Assembly (NCBI RefSeq): GCF_018709685.1
Contig: NZ_JABDHQ010000017.1
Coordinates: 1 to 45,950, forward strand
DNA from: Akkermansia muciniphila
GTDB lineage: Bacteria > Verrucomicrobiota > Verrucomicrobiia > Verrucomicrobiales > Akkermansiaceae
Direction: 5' to 3'
Length of the DNA: 45,950 nucleotides
The first letter of the stretch is position 1, and every line of letters starts with the position of its first letter. The position numbers were made by a program, and so were the translations under genes. Positions 33,223 through 44,671 of this stretch are shown in pieces. The notes under the pieces are model-generated. The model made no database searches and was not told the DNA's origin. It saw nothing but the letters and a program-made list of their open reading frames with translations.

Positions 33223-35688
33223 ATGAAAATGAAGGTTCTGATACGTTCCCTGGTATTGCTGGCCGGGTTGGCCGCGTGGACGGTGGATACGGCCTGGGGA
33301 CAGTCCTCTGCCCGCCATTCGTCTTCCCGTGGGGGGACGCCCGTGCGCCAGGCCGCCGGGGAACAGCGCGCAGAGGATGACGCCGTGGAAACGGTGGACC
33401 TGGGGGATAAGAAGAGGGAACCCGGCACGGCTTCCGGTGAACGTGAAGGCGTGGCCGACGCCCCGGAAATGCCCAGGGAGACGGACAAGGAGCAGAACGG
33501 CCTGGACTCCCTGTCCCTGATACCTTCCCTGAATGGAGGCCGGCTGGACGCGGCGCGGGAGGCGCATACCAGCACCCGGCCTTCCGCCCGGACCATGGCC
33601 CTGCTGATTCCGGCCCCGCGCGGTCCCATCCTGGACCGCCATGGAGAGCCACTGGCCGTGACCACTGTGGCCTACCAGCTGGCCCTGCGGTTTGAAATCT
33701 TTGAAGATCCCGACCGCTCCCGGGTGGTGGAGTTCGGACGCAACTGCCTGGAACAGGCCAAGAAAATTGCCGGAAAGGCGTGGTCCTTTTCCGATGACCA
33801 GCTCTGGAAGCACTATGAGCACCGCCGCTGGCTGCCTCTTCCCCTCACCAACGTCATTCGCGCGGAAGAAGCGGAAAAAATGAAGGACAAGGTGAAAGGG
33901 GTGCGCGGCCTCCAACTGCTGCCTATCTACATCCGTTCCTACCCGGAAAAGGCGATTGCCGGGCACATCATCGGTTATGTGGGGTCCAAGGGGAAACTAC
34001 CCACCGGCCCCATCAACCACATGGACCCCCTCTGGGAACAGGTGGAAGGCCGTGCGGGGCTGGAAAAGGAATTCAACAAGGATCTTACAGGAACGCCCGG
34101 CGTGTGGCGCCTGATGTTTGACGAGGACGGCAACAAGATTCTGGACGAACTGCAAATACGGCCCAAGCCCGGCGGCGCGATCGTCACTACCCTGAACCTG
34201 AAATGGCAGCAGGACGCGGAACGCATTCTTTCCCGCGGCAAGAGGCGCGGCGCCATGGTGGTGCTGGACTGCGTGACGGGTGAAGTGCTGGTGATGGCCT
34301 CCACGCCGTCCTATGACCCGAACATGTTCATCCCGAACATTTCCCAGAAGGATTACGACGCCCTGCGCAACGACCCCGCCGGGCCCCTGGGCGCCCGTGC
34401 CTTCCAGGGGCGCTACCCCCCCGCCTCCACCTTCAAGGTGATGACCGTGGCCAGTGCGCTGAAGAACAACAAAATTACGGAAAATACGCAGATTTACTGC
34501 CCGGCGGCCATCACCATCGGCAACCACGTCTTCAACAACTGGAGCAAGACGCCTCTGGGGGACATCAACTGCATCCGTGCCCTGGCGATGTCCAACAACC
34601 CGTTCATGTACCAGATGGGCCTGAAGCTGGGGGCGGAAGCCCTGATGGATACGGCCCGCGCCTTCGGCCTGGGGGAACGGACGGGCCTCCCCATTCCGGA
34701 TGATCCCGGCCTGGTGCCCACCAGTGAATACATGATCCGCAACTACAAGCGTGATTTCATGTCCGGAGACGCCGCCAACCTGTCCATCGGCCAGGGAACC
34801 CTGCTGGTCACGCCGCTCCAGGTGGCGCACATGATGTCCGGCGTGGCGAACGGCTACCTGCCCCGGCTCCAGCTCATCAAGCAGATTCAGGACGGCAACG
34901 CCAACGTCATTTACGCCCCCAAGCCCCAGGAGGTCCAGCGCCCCCTGCCAGCTTATGAACGCGCCCTGGCCAGCGTGCGCAAGGGCATGAGGGAAGTGAT
35001 TGAAAACGGCACGGGGGGCCGCGCGCGCCTGTCCTATTCCAGCATTGCCGGGAAGTCAGGAACAGCCCAGTGGGGGCCGGAACGGGAAGACAAGCGCCTG
35101 GCCTGGTTTGCCGGATTCATGCCTTGTGACAATCCCCGTTTCGCCTATGTGGTGCTGTATGAAGGCCGCGCCCACGAGCGGCTGGGCGGCGGCGCTGCCG
35201 CGGCTCCCATCGTGAAGGAATTTTTTGAGACGGAAAAGAAGGACATCAAGGCCATCATTGATCCTCCCAAGGATGACATTCCCGTGGCGGAACCGGTGGA
35301 GGAAACCCCTGAAACGGCCGCTGCGGCCCTCCGGGAACGCGGGGAATCCCCCGCCGTGGTGCCGGACAACCTGCCTCCCGGCCTGTATGATCCGGAAGGA
35401 ATGGAGCCCATCAAGGTTCATGAAATACCCGCAGACCTGGATGATTCTTCCGATGCGGAAATCAAGGCTACTCCGGTAGGCGGCTCCCGCTCCGCCGCGC
35501 CGTCTGCGCCTCCCCTTTCGGAAGAACCTTCCGCCGCTCCCCTGAGGCCCCGCCGCGGTGATTCAGACTACATTCCGGGCCTTCCCCGGCAAATCCCCCG
35601 CAACCTCAACCATTCCTCCCCGGTGACCGCCCCGGCGCCGAGGGCCCCCATGCCGGAGGATGACATTCCCATGGCGGAGCCGCTTTAA
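33223..35688 (+). CDS. mrdA: Penicillin-binding protein 2 (D,D-transpeptidase)
   Basis: 821 residues. An N-terminal hydrophobic segment (about 5-22) acts as membrane anchor or signal. After a low-complexity linker of about 90 residues comes the PBP dimerisation domain, starting at APRGPILDRHGEPLAV. The transpeptidase domain has all three active-site motifs: S402-T-F-K405 (SxxK with acylated Ser402), SNN in ALAMSNNPFMY, and KSGTAQWG. PBP2 crosslinks peptidoglycan during cell elongation with RodA; neither rodA nor mreC is here. Odd: after the catalytic domain a Pro/Glu-rich tail of about 140 residues carries two copies of a DDIPxAEPx motif, the second at the extreme C-terminus. Usual PBP2 proteins are about 630 residues, so the extra length is in the linker and tail. 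Confidence 0.93.
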   Translation: MKMKVLIRSLVLLAGLAAWTVDTAWGQSSARHSSSRGGTPVRQAAGEQRAEDDAVETVDLGDKKREPGTASGEREGVADAPEMPRETDKEQNGLDSLSLIPSLNGGRLDAAREAHTSTRPSARTMALLIPAPRGPILDRHGEPLAVTTVAYQLALRFEIFEDPDRSRVVEFGRNCLEQAKKIAGKAWSFSDDQLWKHYEHRRWLPLPLTNVIRAEEAEKMKDKVKGVRGLQLLPIYIRSYPEKAIAGHIIGYVGSKGKLPTGPINHMDPLWEQVEGRAGLEKEFNKDLTGTPGVWRLMFDEDGNKILDELQIRPKPGGAIVTTLNLKWQQDAERILSRGKRRGAMVVLDCVTGEVLVMASTPSYDPNMFIPNISQKDYDALRNDPAGPLGARAFQGRYPPASTFKVMTVASALKNNKITENTQIYCPAAITIGNHVFNNWSKTPLGDINCIRALAMSNNPFMYQMGLKLGAEALMDTARAFGLGERTGLPIPDDPGLVPTSEYMIRNYKRDFMSGDAANLSIGQGTLLVTPLQVAHMMSGVANGYLPRLQLIKQIQDGNANVIYAPKPQEVQRPLPAYERALASVRKGMREVIENGTGGRARLSYSSIAGKSGTAQWGPEREDKRLAWFAGFMPCDNPRFAYVVLYEGRAHERLGGGAAAAPIVKEFFETEKKDIKAIIDPPKDDIPVAEPVEETPETAAAALRERGESPAVVPDNLPPGLYDPEGMEPIKVHEIPADLDDSSDAEIKATPVGGSRSAAPSAPPLSEEPSAAPLRPRRGDSDYIPGLPRQIPRNLNHSSPVTAPAPRAPMPEDDIPMAEPL

Positions 35689-35706
35689 GACGGCTTCCGC
35701 TGGGAG

Positions 35707-35730
35707 CGCCTGCTCGGGAAGGGCGTTTTT
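35707..35730 (+). terminator. Weak hairpin terminator after PBP2
   Basis: A short stem (CGCC at 35707-35710 with GGCG at 35722-35725) is followed by TTTTT. It begins 18 bp after the PBP2 stop. The short stem makes it uncertain. Confidence 0.4.
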
Positions 35731-35904
35731 CGTACGGTGTTTCCCGGGATGCCGCGGCGTCCCATGTCATTGCTGTTCTTCATTATGCTTGCGTGGTTGG
35801 GGAGAACTGCCTATATATGCGGATGATGCACGTCGATGAGACTGCTTCCGCAAGGAACGGCGCTTTTTGCCGGATGGCATCATGACCCCCCACGTTTCAA
35901 GATA

Positions 35905-38103
35905 ATGAAAAAGCATTATTTCTACTCCATACCCTGTTTTGCGCTGACTTGCGCTCTTGCCGCCTGCTCTGACGACAATAAATCCTCTTCCGCCAAGGCC
36001 GGACAGGACGCCGCCGGCTTAACCCCCGCCGCCGCGCTTGACCCCTCCGCCTCCGTTGCCTCCGATCTGGTGGCGAAACGTGCCGAACGGCTCGGGCTGG
36101 CTGCCCTGTTCCCCAGGGACATGGGCATGGTGACCGGTGTTTACGACATTCCCGGCATCATTAAAAGCGTTCAGAATCTGAACATGGTCAAAACCTGGGG
36201 GAATTGCTCCGCGGAACAGAACGCTGATGAATCCGTTGCCATTCCGGGAGAGGACGCTCCCAAGCCCGTCCGGGCCAAGTGCTCCGTCAACAGCCCCGTC
36301 ATTGACGCGATGATCGGCTTCGGTCCGGAATGGGCTCCGTGGATGGACAGTGCCCAGTCCGCTTTTACAGGCATGGGATTGCACCAAATGAAAGGAATTC
36401 TGTCCGGTTATAAGCTTTACCAGGATTTAATCAATGGTAACAAGAAAGCCAGTGACGCAGAAGTGGAAGTAATGGGCAACAGGTATACTGAAATGCTCAT
36501 TAAGTGGATTGATTTGGTGGATCTGCGCCCCTCTCAGGCCGCGACGGCTCCCGTAATGGTAGCCGCCAAATTGACGCCGGAAGCCCTTGCCCAGGCCAAG
36601 GCTACCCTGAAGGACGCCAATCTTCCGGAGGACATGGAACTGCACGGCATTGTTTCCCTGTATGACAAGACCTACAACGGCCTGGCTTGCAAGGTGGCGG
36701 AAGTGGACTGCAAGAAACTGCGGGCGAAACTGGAAGAAAGGTTGGAAGAGGCTAAAGCCCAGATAACCGTCTCCCAGGAAAATCTGGACCGCCTCAAGGC
36801 AGCCCTCAAGCGTCTGGACGAATCCCGGCTTTATGTAGCCGTTGGCTTTGTGGACGACACCCTGGTGGGCTTTGTGACCACCAATCCTGAAAAGCAGGTC
36901 CGTCTGGCCGCTTCCCCCCAGGACTCCGTTCTGGCGCGTCCGGATTTCTCCATGGCTGACGCCCAGCTCCAATATCCTGCCTATGGCCTGATATTTGCGG
37001 ACAAGGCTTGCGCCAAGGGTCTTATTAACCTGGATATCGCCTACTACAAGGGCATGTTCACCGGGTTGAAAGACCTGATGCAGACGGTAGGCACTGACTG
37101 GAAAATTACCGATCTGGCTCCTTCCATGGCCGCGCTTGATTCCATGAAGGGCAGCCTCCTCGGGCTGTATGAAAAGGTGGCGCAGAATGCTACGCCCGTT
37201 TCCTACTACGCGTGGCAGGACCAGGGGGTGCATGTGGAAGCCTGCACGTATCCGCTTGAATTCTACCTGCTGGATGCCCCCTCCTCCATGAACTCCGTCC
37301 GTCCCGGTGCGGATACGGTGCTGTATTCCTCCTTCCGCATCAATCCGCAGATTGTCGACATGGGTTGCACCCTGTATGAGAACATCGCGCAGATCGTCTG
37401 GGATTACGGCAATGCGTACATCTCCAACCCGAAGCATGACGTAAGCGACCAGATCCGCATGGTTGCCCCCATGCTCCAGATGGCCCGGCCCACCATTGAA
37501 GAACTCTGGAAGGCGTACAAGACCGCTCTTTCCGGCATCACGGACTCCGGCGCTTACATTGTGGACATGAAGGGCGCCCCCAGCCCCATGCTTAAGAATG
37601 TTCCGGCTCCGCGCTTCTCCCTGGTATATGAGGTGAAGAACCGCGCCGCTCTGGGAGAGGCCTGGCAGAAAGTGACTGACGCCGCCAAGACCATCGTTAC
37701 CCTGGCCAGCCAGGGCAAGATGACGGAACTCCCCGCTCCCAAATCCTCCGTGGAAGGGGATGTCACCACGTATGATTACGAGTGCCCGCTGGGCGCCGAC
37801 CTGAATCCGGTGGTGGCCGTGACCGACACCCGCTGGGCCGTCAGCATGCCCAAGGCCTTTGGCATGGAAGTCATCAAGGAATCCATGAAAGCCCCGGGGC
37901 AGGTGGCTCCGCTGGAATTCCAGCTTAACCTGGTTCCGGTCCGGGACGCCCTGAAGACTGCCGCGGAAGGCAACAAGGATATTCAGAAAGCCGTGAAAAC
38001 GCTGGACGTGATCACTTCCGACGTCACGGGCGTGCACGCTACCGGCCGCAAGGGTGCGGACGGCAGGGACGTGTACCACATCCACGTGATTTCCGCCAAG
38101 TAA
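35905..38103 (+). CDS. Large lipoprotein of unknown function
   Basis: 732 residues. The ATG at 35905 is chosen because it starts a lipoprotein signal peptide whose lipobox ALAAC puts the lipidated cysteine at residue 21; an in-frame ATG at 35836 would add 23 residues. I do not recognise the family. The protein contains paired cysteines (for example AEVDC and DKACAKG) and a helical, coiled-coil-like segment (KLRAKLEERLEEAKAQITV, then ENLDRLKAALKRLDE). The later part has repeated alternating strand/helix units (FSLVYEVKNRAALGEAWQKV) resembling DUF3352-like or other repeat lipoproteins. It lies downstream of PBP2 but has its own intergenic region and terminator, so a separate unit is likely. Confidence 0.65.
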   Translation: MKKHYFYSIPCFALTCALAACSDDNKSSSAKAGQDAAGLTPAAALDPSASVASDLVAKRAERLGLAALFPRDMGMVTGVYDIPGIIKSVQNLNMVKTWGNCSAEQNADESVAIPGEDAPKPVRAKCSVNSPVIDAMIGFGPEWAPWMDSAQSAFTGMGLHQMKGILSGYKLYQDLINGNKKASDAEVEVMGNRYTEMLIKWIDLVDLRPSQAATAPVMVAAKLTPEALAQAKATLKDANLPEDMELHGIVSLYDKTYNGLACKVAEVDCKKLRAKLEERLEEAKAQITVSQENLDRLKAALKRLDESRLYVAVGFVDDTLVGFVTTNPEKQVRLAASPQDSVLARPDFSMADAQLQYPAYGLIFADKACAKGLINLDIAYYKGMFTGLKDLMQTVGTDWKITDLAPSMAALDSMKGSLLGLYEKVAQNATPVSYYAWQDQGVHVEACTYPLEFYLLDAPSSMNSVRPGADTVLYSSFRINPQIVDMGCTLYENIAQIVWDYGNAYISNPKHDVSDQIRMVAPMLQMARPTIEELWKAYKTALSGITDSGAYIVDMKGAPSPMLKNVPAPRFSLVYEVKNRAALGEAWQKVTDAAKTIVTLASQGKMTELPAPKSSVEGDVTTYDYECPLGADLNPVVAVTDTRWAVSMPKAFGMEVIKESMKAPGQVAPLEFQLNLVPVRDALKTAAEGNKDIQKAVKTLDVITSDVTGVHATGRKGADGRDVYHIHVISAK

Positions 38104-38127
38104 CAGAGGCATCAAATTGAACTGACG

Positions 38128-38160
38128 GGCTTCCGGGGAGAAATTCCCGGAAGCCTTTTT
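38128..38160 (+). terminator. Terminator of the lipoprotein gene
   Basis: GGCTTCCGGG (38128-38137) pairs with CCCGGAAGCC (38146-38155) around an 8-nt loop, followed by TTTTT. It separates the lipoprotein from the ATP synthase operon. Confidence 0.93.
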
Positions 38161-38412
38161 GCTGGCTGGCTGGGCGTTCGTGCCGTTCCGGAACCCGGGC
38201 TTGAAAATTCCCTGGTGGCTGGAAGAAAATGCGGGGAGTGTCCTGCGATCCCTTTAAGATTGTATACAAATGTTCATAATCTGCGTGCGTGCCAAGTTTT
38301 GGACTTGCCAAGGGAACGGGGAGAGTACACAATTAACACCGTCAAATAAAGGGAAGTTTCCCCTTTTCCCGTATTTACAGGAGTTGGCGCGAGTAATGGT
38401 GAAAGACAGACG
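38161..38412 (+). promoter_or_regulatory. Leader and promoter region of the atp operon
   Basis: A candidate promoter is a weak TTTAAG (38253-38258) with CATAAT (38275-38280), 16 bp apart. Between them lies a perfect palindrome TTGTATACAA (38260-38269), a possible operator. In the leader, AAAGGG (38348-38353) can pair with CCCTTT (38361-38366). A six-codon ORF (38396-38416, MVKDRR) ends across the atpB start. Confidence 0.4.
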
Positions 38413-38416
38413 ATGA
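38396..38416 (+). CDS. Possible six-codon leader ORF overlapping atpB start
   Basis: ATG GTG AAA GAC AGA CGA TGA; its stop overlaps the atpB ATG as ATGA (38413-38416), the same overlap used by proB-proA and atpC-DUF5069 in this window. An AGGAG (38379-38383) lies 12 bases upstream of its ATG. It could couple translation to atpB. It may equally be chance. Confidence 0.25.
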   Translation: MVKDRR

Positions 38417-39348
38417 GCAGATTTTTCCAGTTCCTGTGGTTGGCGGCGTTGGCGGTGCCCGGCATGATGGGCGGCAGCGCCTGTGCGGCGGAGGAAGGCG
38501 CGGGGCACGGACTGGAGCAGGCCGCCCCCCAGTTGTTTTCCATCCCGCTTCCCGGCGGCATTGAACTGCCGGTGTCCAACTCCATGCTGATGCTCTTTCT
38601 GGCGGTGCTCCTGATAGGCATTGTGGTATGGTCCGCCACCCGCGCCATGCGCATCCTGCCCTCCCGGCTGCAAAATGCGGTGGAATACTTTTTTGAGACC
38701 CTGTACAACTTTGTGGAGTCCCTGCTGGGGCCGCGCCTGACGCGCAAGTACTTCTGGTACTTCGGAACCATTTTCACCATCATCCTGGTCAGCAACTACA
38801 TGGGGCTTCTCCCCGGGGTGGGCACCATCACCTACAACGGGGTGCTGCTCTTCCGCGGCGCGAACGCGGACATGAACGTGACGATGTTCCTGGGAATCTT
38901 TTATGCGCTGATGTGGCTTTACTGGTGCATCCGGGAGCAGGGGGTGAAAGGTTTCTTCATCCACTTGTTCGGGCCCAAGGGCAGGCTGCCCGGTTTCATG
39001 GGGTTTGTGCTGGTGCTTATCTTCCTGTTTGTGGGTCTGGTGGAGGTCCTGAGCATCACGATCCGCCCGATTGCCCTGGGCGCCCGTCTTTACGGCAACA
39101 TTTACGCCGGGGAAACGATCATTGAGACCATGGCCAATATGTTCGGCCCCGTGCTCAGCTCCCTGTGCGTGCTGCCGTTCCTGGCCATTGAACTGCTGGT
39201 GGGCTTCATCCAGGCCCTGGTGTTCCTGCTCCTGACGGCTATTTTCCTGAAACTCCAGGTGGGGGACGGCGACTCCCACAGCCACGCGGGCCGGGATGAA
39301 CAAAAGCTGCCCGTACCGGACAGCCTGCCGCCCGGAAAGGCTTCATGA
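38413..39348 (+). CDS. atpB: ATP synthase Fo subunit a
   Basis: 311 residues. Forms the proton half-channels of Fo and, with the c-ring, drives rotation. It begins with a signal-peptide-like stretch (MSRFFQFLWLAALAVPGMMG), then an N-terminal tail before the first core helix, an arrangement I know from several Bacteroidetes- and Verrucomicrobia-type a subunits. The conserved essential arginine is Arg225 in ALGARLYGNIYAGE. Five to six membrane helices are visible. First gene of the canonical order atpB-E-F-H-A-G-D-C; no atpI precedes it. Confidence 0.96.
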   Translation: MSRFFQFLWLAALAVPGMMGGSACAAEEGAGHGLEQAAPQLFSIPLPGGIELPVSNSMLMLFLAVLLIGIVVWSATRAMRILPSRLQNAVEYFFETLYNFVESLLGPRLTRKYFWYFGTIFTIILVSNYMGLLPGVGTITYNGVLLFRGANADMNVTMFLGIFYALMWLYWCIREQGVKGFFIHLFGPKGRLPGFMGFVLVLIFLFVGLVEVLSITIRPIALGARLYGNIYAGETIIETMANMFGPVLSSLCVLPFLAIELLVGFIQALVFLLLTAIFLKLQVGDGDSHSHAGRDEQKLPVPDSLPPGKAS

Positions 39349-39429
39349 ACCGCACCTTCAACTTTCCGTTCCGGACCATGGGCAACCTGTGGGGGAACGT
39401 TCAACAAAAACATAAAACCATACAATAAC

Positions 39430-39651
39430 ATGATTGATCCTACTGCAATGACCTCCCTGGCCGAACTGTCCGGGAACGTGGGCTTCGGCCTCGTCACCAT
39501 CGGCGCCGGCATCGGCATCGGCCTCATCGGCGCGAAAGCCGCGGAAGCCACCGGGCGCAACCCCGGCGCCTCCTCTCCCATCATGGTGATTGCCATTACG
39601 CTGGCCGCCCTGATTGAAGGCGTGGCCCTGATCTCCATCTTTGTGAAATAA
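39430..39651 (+). CDS. atpE: ATP synthase Fo subunit c
   Basis: 73 residues forming a two-helix hairpin of the rotor ring. The glycine-rich helix 1 (TIGAGIGIGLIGAKAAEA), the polar loop (TGRNP) and helix 2 with the ion-binding carboxylate Glu63 (LAALIEGVAL) are intact. The helix-1 glutamine and the Ser/Thr after the carboxylate that mark sodium-binding c subunits are missing (Ile and Gly instead), so proton coupling is inferred. The start is preceded by an A-rich leader without a Shine-Dalgarno sequence, although this subunit must be made in excess. Confidence 0.96.
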   Translation: MIDPTAMTSLAELSGNVGFGLVTIGAGIGIGLIGAKAAEATGRNPGASSPIMVIAITLAALIEGVALISIFVK

Positions 39652-39732
39652 CCCGGACGTTCCGTTCCCGGAGGGAGCTTTTTCCGCTCCGGGGCGGCGT
39701 AGCCGTTCCTGCCGGTCCGGAAAACTTCCGGC

Positions 39733-40281
39733 ATGTTTCAACCCGTTCATTTTATGCTGAATCTCATAGCCGACCAGTCCTGGAATCCCTTTGCGCCCTT
39801 CGGGGTGACAAGCTGGGAGCCCTTTCTTGCCAACCTGATCGCCTTCATCCTGATGGTGGTGATCCTGCGCTACCTGGCGTTCAAGCCCATCCAGAACGTT
39901 CTGGAAAAAAGGCGCCAGCGCATTGAAGAAGGGGAGGAAATGCGTGAGGAAAGCGAACGCCAGCTTGCTTCCGTAAAGGAGCAGACGCATGAAATGCTGG
40001 TGGAGGCCGGGGAAAAGGGACAGGAAAAAATAGAAGCCGCCAAGGAAGCCGCCTCCCGCCTGCTGGAGGAACAGGAAGCGGAGGCTGCCCGGAAGGCGGA
40101 GGAAATTGTCAAAAAAGCCCGGGAGCTTGCGGAACTGGAACAGCAGAAGGAACGCGACGCGCTGAAAGAGCAGTTCGGCCAGCTGGTGGCCCTGGCTACG
40201 GCCCAGGTCACCGGCAAAGTGCTGACGGAAGAAGACCAGCGGAGAATCAACCGGGAAGCAATCGACAGCCTGGATTCCTGA
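39733..40281 (+). CDS. atpF: ATP synthase Fo subunit b
   Basis: 182 residues. One N-terminal membrane helix (about 30-46, FLANLIAFILMVVILRYLAF) is followed by a long charged amphipathic helix rich in Glu, Ala, Lys and Arg (about 55-165). This right-handed coiled-coil stalk links Fo to F1. The start at 39733 (MFQPVHF) is used; an in-frame ATG at 39754 (MLNLIADQ) is also possible. It is 8 bp from the delta-subunit gene. Confidence 0.94.
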   Translation: MFQPVHFMLNLIADQSWNPFAPFGVTSWEPFLANLIAFILMVVILRYLAFKPIQNVLEKRRQRIEEGEEMREESERQLASVKEQTHEMLVEAGEKGQEKIEAAKEAASRLLEEQEAEAARKAEEIVKKARELAELEQQKERDALKEQFGQLVALATAQVTGKVLTEEDQRRINREAIDSLDS

Positions 40282-40289
40282 AATAATTT

Positions 40290-40697
40290 ATGAAAATCGG
40301 AAAGGACACGCAAAATGCCGCCCGCAGGCTGTTCCGGCTCTGCCTGGACGGTAATACCGTGGCGGAGGACCGCGTGCGCCTGATCGCCCGGAAAATTGCG
40401 GAGCGCAAGCCGCGCAATTACGAGGCCCTGCTGACAGCCTTTTCCCGCATGGTGGAATATGCGGTGAAAAGCCGTACGGCCACCATTCAAAGCGCCGTGC
40501 CGCTGACGGAGGAGGAACGCTCCCGGATTCAGACGAAACTGGCGGCCAAATACGGCGACGGACTTTACTACAACTGGGAAGTGGAGCCTGGCCTGCTGGG
40601 AGGCGTCCGCATCCAGGTGGGCGACGATGTGAAGGACGGCTCCGTGCGTTCCAAAATTGACCGCCTGGCCGACCTGGCCCGCACTCTTTCCAATTAA
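40290..40697 (+). CDS. atpH: ATP synthase F1 subunit delta, short form
   Basis: 135 residues. Connects the b stalk to the top of F1. The C-terminal domain is clear: TATIQSAVPLTEEERSRI, EVEPGLLGGVRIQVGDDVKD and SVRSKIDRL match the family's sA-pLs / vdp-liGG-i-i-gd / D-Sv pattern. Usual delta subunits are about 175-180 residues; here roughly 40 residues of the N-terminal helical bundle, which binds the alpha subunits, are absent. There is no frameshift and the ATG follows the atpF stop by 8 bp, so the short form appears genuine. Position between atpF and atpA is canonical. Confidence 0.88.
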   Translation: MKIGKDTQNAARRLFRLCLDGNTVAEDRVRLIARKIAERKPRNYEALLTAFSRMVEYAVKSRTATIQSAVPLTEEERSRIQTKLAAKYGDGLYYNWEVEPGLLGGVRIQVGDDVKDGSVRSKIDRLADLARTLSN

Positions 40698-40715
40698 CTA
40701 ACGAACTTTTTTCCC

Positions 40716-42248
40716 ATGAGCAACATACTTCAAGAACTCGAAGCAGAAATTAAAAAAGCCACGGCTACCGTCAGTCAGGAAAACGTGGGCGTCATCCGTT
40801 CCGTGGGGGACGGCGTCGCCAAGATCGAAGGGCTGAGCGACGTGATGCTCAATGAAATGATTGAGTTCCCCGGCGGCGTGATGGGCCTGGCGATGAACCT
40901 GGAAGAACATGAGGTGGGCGCCGTGATTCTGGGGGATGATTCCAACTTGAAGGAAGGGGACCTGGTCAAATGCACGGGCCGCCTTCTCTCCGTGCCCGTG
41001 GGCCGTTCCCTGCTGGGCCGCGTGGTGAACACGCTGGGGGAACCGATTGACGGCAAGGGACCGATCAAGGCGGAAGCCTACTACCCCGTGGAAAAGATCG
41101 CCTCCGGCATTATTTCCCGCCAGCCCGTCACCGTTCCCGTGCAGACGGGCATCCTCCCCATTGACGCCATGATCCCCATCGGCCGCGGCCAGCGTGAGCT
41201 CATCATCGGGGACCGCGCCACCGGGAAAACCGCCATTGCCATGGACACCATGATTGCCCAGGCGGAGCAGAACCGCATGGCGGAGGAAGGCAGGCTGCCG
41301 GACCACCAGCCGCTGTACAACATTTACGTGGCCATCGGCCAGAAGCGCGCCAACATCAGCCGCCTGGTGGCCAAGCTGGAGGAAACCGGGGCCATGAAAT
41401 ACTCCATCGTGGTGGCGGCCTCCGCCTCGGACCCCGCCGCCATGCTCTACCTGGCCCCGTATGCCGGCTGCGCCATGGGGGAATACTTCATGGACAAGGG
41501 GGAGGACGCCCTGATCGTTTATGACGACCTCTCCAAGCATGCCGTGGCCTACCGCCAGATTTCCCTGATTCTGCGCCGTCCGTCCGGGCGTGAGGCATAC
41601 CCGGGGGACGTCTTTTACCTGCATAGCCGCCTTCTGGAACGCGCCGCGCGCATCAACAAGGAACACGGCGGCGGCTCCCTGACGGCCCTCCCCATCATTG
41701 AAACGCAGGCCGGGGACGTTTCCGCCTACATTCCCACCAACGTCATTTCCATCACGGACGGCCAGATCTTCCTGGAAACGGACCTGTTCTACCAGGGGGT
41801 GCGCCCCGCCATCAACGTGGGCATCTCCGTCTCCCGCGTGGGTTCCTCCGCCCAGACGAAAATCATCAAGAAGCTGGCCGGCTCCATCAAGCTGGACCTG
41901 GCCCAGTTCACGGAATTGCAGGCCTTCGCCCAGTTCGGGTCTGACCTGGACCCCAGCACCAAGGCCAAGCTGGCCCGTGGGGAGCGCATCGTGGAGCTTT
42001 TCAAACAGAACCAGTATGAGCCCAAGCTGCTGGGGCTGGAAGCCGCGGACCTGTACGCTATGCAAAAAGGCTATTTTGACGACGTTCCGGTGGACAGGAT
42101 CAAGGAATGCCAGAATGCCTGGGAAGCCTACATGCAGGACCAGCATCCGGACCTGCTGGAAAGCATCCTGAAGGAAAAGGACCTGACGCCGGAAATAGAC
42201 GCTGGGCTTAAAACCGCTATTGAATCCTTCAAGCTCAGCTGGAACTAA
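40716..42248 (+). CDS. atpA: ATP synthase F1 subunit alpha
   Basis: 510 residues, normal length. Forms the non-catalytic nucleotide sites of the alpha3beta3 head. It has the P-loop G165-D-R-A-T-G-K-T172, the alpha-specific [20 protein letters not shown], and QREL before the P-loop. The start is preceded by a T-rich leader without a Shine-Dalgarno sequence. It contributes the arginine finger (in SVSRVGS) to the catalytic site on beta. Confidence 0.98.
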   Translation: MSNILQELEAEIKKATATVSQENVGVIRSVGDGVAKIEGLSDVMLNEMIEFPGGVMGLAMNLEEHEVGAVILGDDSNLKEGDLVKCTGRLLSVPVGRSLLGRVVNTLGEPIDGKGPIKAEAYYPVEKIASGIISRQPVTVPVQTGILPIDAMIPIGRGQRELIIGDRATGKTAIAMDTMIAQAEQNRMAEEGRLPDHQPLYNIYVAIGQKRANISRLVAKLEETGAMKYSIVVAASASDPAAMLYLAPYAGCAMGEYFMDKGEDALIVYDDLSKHAVAYRQISLILRRPSGREAYPGDVFYLHSRLLERAARINKEHGGGSLTALPIIETQAGDVSAYIPTNVISITDGQIFLETDLFYQGVRPAINVGISVSRVGSSAQTKIIKKLAGSIKLDLAQFTELQAFAQFGSDLDPSTKAKLARGERIVELFKQNQYEPKLLGLEAADLYAMQKGYFDDVPVDRIKECQNAWEAYMQDQHPDLLESILKEKDLTPEIDAGLKTAIESFKLSWN

Positions 42249-42269
42249 CCACTACGGGAGCACTGAACC

Positions 42270-44647
<2,378 letters not shown>

Positions 44648-44671
44648 CCCCTTTTCCCGCAGTTCCACACC

